From the NCBI GenBank assembly GCA_900239685.1, contig OENT01000735.1:1-64000 (forward strand): a stretch of 64,000 nt of DNA. Direction: 5' to 3'. The notes below the pieces were generated by a model, which was not told where the DNA came from, did no database searches, and saw only the letters and a list, made by a program, of their open reading frames with translations. The DNA is from Rotaria macrura. Lineage: Eukaryota > Rotifera > Eurotatoria > Philodinida > Philodinidae. A program made the position numbers and the translations under genes. Below are positions 60,201-64,000 of this stretch, in pieces; within the stretch, counting starts at the first letter, position 1; every line of letters starts with the position of its first letter.

Positions 60201-63200
60201 TACAATGATTCGTTTTTGTTGCAATTTGATCACATGAAACATTTTCAATGTATTTTTTAGCAAGGTTATTCACTTTGTGAAATAATTAAATGTGAATATC
60301 GTCTGAAAATTGATGTCGATATACGAATAACAACATTTAAACGAGTTTTAACAATCGCTCGATCAACCAATGATCGAAGTTTAATCGTAAAATTTCGTTG
60401 ATTTGTCTTAAATTCAATGATAAATGCAATTTTATTTTATGCAGAGAATGGCAGTTTCACTTGTATTTGCTATGAAACTGCGCGATCCGTCGATACGTTT
60501 AGATGAAGACTTAGAAGAATTTATGGCAAATATTCAACCTCCGATAACTGAAGAAAACTATAGTGAAATATTACGTCGTTCGGAACGTACAACAAGTGAA
60601 ATAACAGATTCTCTACAGTCGAACAATGATGATGACGATGACGATGATGATGAAAATAATCATGTTAATGAAAGTGATGATGATGATGATGCAATTTTAG
60701 CAACACTTTCAGATGAAACAGAAAATGAAGACGACGATAACGATGAAAATGAATTAGATTCAACAATATGTGGCAAAAGTCGACAAGTACAGAAATATTT
60801 ATTTATTGCTAATAACATAGATCAATATTCGGTTCACCTTCAATTTTTATAGAGAAAAAAAATCTGGAGAAATTGCTATGGTGAAAGTCGTTTGCATTTA
60901 GCTTGTAAAGAAAAAAGTGGTTTAAAAAAAGTGAAGCAATTTATTGCAGAAGGAGTAAGAAATGATTCTTTATATTCTGTTTCACGTACTACTACTACTA
61001 CTACATGTATCTATGCATAGGATGATATAAATCTGCAAGATAATCATGGTTGGACACCATTGCATGAAGCAGTTAATCATGGACATGTTGACTTAGTTCG
61101 ATATCTTCTTGATTGTAAAGCAAATATTAATATCAAAGCTAATAATGGAATTACTGCTCTGATTGATGCTTGCAATAGTGGACAATTCGATATTATTGAA
61201 ATATTACTTTCATACGGTGCAAAAACGAATATCCGTACAAATAATGTTAGTTCATGTGTGAGAAATTTTTCTCATTGTTTATCACACATTTTTATATTTT
61301 AGGGTTATACAGCTGTTGATTATTTAACATTGTACGACGAAAATATGTCAGCAGATGATAGTCGAAAATTTAATCGCTTAAAAGAATTACTTCTAGCTTC
61401 TATGAGAAGTAAGTTATTTTTGTTGTTCCTACAAAAATGACTCTTGAGTTTTCACTATTTAGAGGATGAACCGACTTATTGCACACAAAGAGTTATCCGA
61501 AGTGATTTCGGAAATGAATCCGATGAAGAAGAAACGTAAAAAAAATAAAAATCAAATAGAATTTCAGAGAAGAAATAAAAACTAAATCTCCTTTCTTCTT
61601 CGTTTCAAATAGAACATCGACAAAAGAACATCATTTTAATAGTAATGACAATATTGACAATGTGTTGGTAAACGATATTGATAAACGACCGCAATATAAA
61701 AGTATAATGAATAATATTCGACGTGGTATTCGAACTGATGATGATGACGAAGCAGCTAACAAAGGAGTATGTGTCTTAGTTCATTTGTATCAAAATTGAT
61801 CTATTCAAGTCTCATAATGAAAAATCAAATAATTTAGACGCCTTTAACAAAGAAAAAATCTAAATTGACATCGTTTGTATCTGATGCTGAGTATGAACGA
61901 TTAAATACTAACGAAAAAAATTGGGTTGTTGATGATAGAGAACCGATTGAAATAGAAGATTCATCTATTTTAAAATCATCCAAAACACGAAAACAACATC
62001 TTCAACGATCACGTTCACCATCAGTATCATCATCGCACACGCCAGCACGTAAACGATTACGAACAATAGCTGATCCTAAATCTCCAGTGAAAATTTCCAC
62101 GGCGACTTCTACATTATTTCCACAACAAGCAACTGATACGGAACTCGTTAGTTTTGATGATTTTAATTTATTTTCACCATTAAAAAAGGAATCACCAACA
62201 ACGTCTCTTCCTAATCATTCGCTTTCACCAGTTCTTCAAGTCATGACACCCATATCAACAACAAGATCTCGACATCCATCATCAACATCATCAAATAATA
62301 CCACTACCACTAATACAACCATGACAACCATAGTTCTTCCACCGTCCATTTCACATGATCCAACTACAAGGATTATTCGTTGTTTAGCCAATACGATACA
62401 ACGAACAAGTGAAGATAAAAAACTTCGAATACCGATGTAAATCAAAATCGAGCAAAATCTTACTTTTATTTTAAAAAACAATATTCTATGGAATTTTACA
62501 GGTCACCATTGGATACGCTGACTAGTCTTCGTTATCAAGTTCTCAAACGATTACATGATAATTTTAACGTATATGCATGTTCTGTGACACTTTATGATCG
62601 GCAAGATTGGGAATAATATATTCTATTAAGATAAAAGCAACTTATATCGAAAAAGATCCAGTTGTTGCATATGAACAAATATGTAAAACGAATAAAATTG
62701 GTGAGAAAATAATAAGCTTTTCTTTGTTTGGAATTTACAAGAAAGAATCATTGCTATTTGTTTCTCTAGCCGCCTATTCAAACATTCGATCAGCATTAAA
62801 ACTGTTCTTTGATAAATTCGAATTGTCACTACAACGATTAAGTTTAAGATTGGATCAAGCTATTTGTATATTACAAGTATTAGAAAATTTCATGTTTATC
62901 TATTCTATCAATTTATCAGGTAATCATTATTCATCTACGGTTTCAGAACATTTTAACGATTTTTTTGTTTCTATTATTGTTGCTGTCTGCGTTTAAAGAA
63001 AATAATCTATCGGATGGAATATTGGATCAGCTAGGAAAATTATGTCTAGATCATCTTAAATCTTTGAATCTTTCACGAAATAAATTTACATCGAATGGTA
63101 TAAGAAAATTATTCGAACAAAAAATCATGGTAAAAAGTGAATACAATCATTTAGTCATATTTATATCCTATCATCAAATTTAGAATAATTTACTTGTGCT

Positions 63201-63285
63201 GGATTTAACCGGTAATGCAGATATTGATTATGTTACATTAACTTTTATTCGAACTCGACATTCAAATCTGACTGTATATCATTGA
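57230..63285 (+). CDS. TONSL: TONSL (Tonsoku-like), replication-fork repair protein
   Basis: Twenty-one exons join in consistent phases to 1179 residues: 57230-57251, 57320-57421, 57495-57962, 58024-58120, 59369-59552, 59635-59746, 59807-59949, 60023-60187, 60261-60386, 60445-60786, 60853-60954, 61021-61245, 61303-61408, 61463-61535, 61613-61766, 61838-62436, 62502-62568, 62631-62700, 62770-62919, 62999-63129, 63184-63285. Order matches human TONSL: TPR repeats (1 to about 500), an acidic Asp/Glu tract, three ankyrin repeats (588-731, 'DNHGWTPLHEAVNHGHVDLV'), a disordered region with 'IRRGIRTDDDDE' and 'NWVVDDREPIEIED', a ubiquitin-like segment and C-terminal leucine-rich repeats. TONSL with MMS22L promotes RAD51 loading at broken forks and reads new histone H4. 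Only about three leucine-rich repeats remain, fewer than in human. Stop codon overlaps aataaa. Confidence 0.93.
58528..59312. mobile_element. hAT-like non-autonomous transposon in TONSL intron 4
   Basis: The ends are inverted repeats: tagaggtgtaagccg at the left and, reverse-complemented, gagagatgtaagccg at the right. The element is flanked on both sides by gccatatc (58520-58527 and 59313-59320), a perfect 8-bp target-site duplication, diagnostic of the hAT superfamily. The 785-bp body has repeated GC-rich words (cagcggc, ggcggctga) and no transposase frame. Removing it with one target copy leaves an intron of about 455 bp. The host gene still splices around it without change to the coding frame. 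Confidence 0.9.
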
Positions 63286-63290
63286 ATAAA
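63285..63290 (+). terminator. Poly(A) signal overlapping the TONSL stop codon
   Basis: aataaa begins at the last base of the TGA stop (63283-63285). Confidence 0.55.
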
Positions 63291-63373
63291 GTTATTCCTA
63301 TTTTTGTTTGCTCATTAAAAACAGAGTCTATTTTCAAACAAACAAATATCATATTGATTTACTTCTTCTAGAT
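63291..63373 (+). promoter_or_regulatory. Intercistronic region TONSL to dehydrogenase
   Basis: Only about 85 bases. It ends in 'gatttacttcttctag' followed directly by 'atATG', the same acceptor-at-ATG arrangement as before the small membrane gene at 36716. This points to a trans-spliced downstream cistron. Confidence 0.55.
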
Positions 63374-64000
63374 ATGACTTCTTTTTTGTGGCCTTCATCG
63401 CCATTGGCAACAGTCACTTGCCTTATCTTTCTCTATTGTCTACCTGTCAACTATCTTGGACTGATTTTCAAATTTTACATAATCTCATATCTGGTCTTTA
63501 TGTTCATCGGTTATCTTACTTCATCGAAACGACAATCAAATCCTTTACCTCTCGTAGCTACTCGATCGTCTTATGCACTTGTTACCGGTGCATCCTCCGG
63601 CATAGGTGCTCAAATATGTCGTTGTTTGATTCGATATGATTTTAATTTAATCATGGTTGCAAGATCCGAAGCAAAACTTCATGCACTAGCCAATGAACTT
63701 CGACAAAGCAATAATAAAATCAATATTCATATAATTATTCAAGATCTCACGGAAGGCAATGCTGCAGAAAATTTAATCAATAAAATTGATGCCTTAAAAG
63801 ATATCGATATTGATATAATTATCAATAATGCTGGTCGAGGTTGTACAAAACCTTTTCTTCAAATACCAACAAACGATAATGCTATAGAACAAATGATAGC
63901 CCTGCATGTACGTTTTCCTACTCTGCTTATTCGTCATTATTTACCTAAAATGCTTGACCGGCCTTCACGTATAGTCAATGTTTCGAGTATGATATCGTAT
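63374..64000 (+). CDS. Short-chain dehydrogenase/reductase, partial (cut by window end)
   Basis: A single open frame of 209 codons runs off the window. Residues 14-47 are hydrophobic and probably anchor the enzyme in the membrane (ER type). The Rossmann glycine motif 'TGASSGIG' is at 71-78, and 'NLIMVARSEAKL' supplies Arg97-Ser98, typical of NADP(H)-binding members. 'NNAG' is at 151-154, and the start of the catalytic strand 'RIVNVSSM' at 199-206; the Tyr-x3-Lys pair lies past the end. The layout resembles membrane-anchored 17-beta-hydroxysteroid dehydrogenase/3-ketoacyl-CoA reductase (HSD17B12/HSD17B3) or DHRS proteins; substrate unknown. It follows TONSL in probable operon arrangement. Confidence 0.88.
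   Translation, partial: MTSFLWPSSPLATVTCLIFLYCLPVNYLGLIFKFYIISYLVFMFIGYLTSSKRQSNPLPLVATRSSYALVTGASSGIGAQICRCLIRYDFNLIMVARSEAKLHALANELRQSNNKINIHIIIQDLTEGNAAENLINKIDALKDIDIDIIINNAGRGCTKPFLQIPTNDNAIEQMIALHVRFPTLLIRHYLPKMLDRPSRIVNVSSMISY

Noticed and set aside
1-64000. CRISPR arrays, bacterial operons, ribosomal RNA genes
   Set aside because: No regularly spaced direct repeats, no Shine-Dalgarno-led gene sets and no rRNA sequence; the spliced gene structure is eukaryotic.

Overview
The window looks like nuclear DNA of a small-genome invertebrate animal. It is AT-rich. Almost every gene can be assembled from short exons separated by GT-AG introns of roughly 45-90 bp. It carries metazoan genes: SQSTM1/p62, cereblon, a FUS-type RNA-binding protein, UQCC5, TONSL, an Id-type HLH protein and tRNA-Leu(UAA). 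My best guess is a rotifer, probably a bdelloid. That is inference from the compact gene style, the tight same-strand gene clusters that look trans-spliced (bdelloids are known to use spliced-leader trans-splicing) and the many short non-autonomous DNA transposons. No species-level marker was seen.

Bases 1-33,000 are gene-poor. They hold three supported protein genes, all on the minus strand: a TRAF/XAF1-type zinc-finger protein (1989-2842), an Id-like HLH protein (5317-5700) and p62 (21837-23246). There is one tRNA-Leu (29724-29806), some decayed coding fragments, and several palindromic or terminal-inverted-repeat elements (1-992, 11612-11887, 17060-17336, 17706-17850, 24825-25300, 26383-26596).

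Bases 33,000-64,000 are gene-rich. A coiled-coil/FG-type protein on the minus strand (33037-35902) is divergent from a plus-strand cluster: UQCC5, a brawnin-like small membrane protein, and cereblon. A FUS-like RGG protein follows. Then come an EHD/sarcalumenin-type GTPase (45093-47166), an unrecognised minus-strand gene (48117-48984) and a proline-rich alveolin-like structural protein (53693-55483). The window ends with a tight cluster of a Cys/His protein, TONSL (21 exons) and a short-chain dehydrogenase cut off by the window end.

Two of these clusters have 70-160 bp between stop and next start, with a splice-acceptor-like sequence just before the downstream ATG. That suggests polycistronic units resolved by trans-splicing. 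A 785-bp hAT-like element with a perfect 8-bp target duplication sits inside TONSL intron 4. All exon models were built by hand from splice signals and reading-frame continuity; no transcript data were available.
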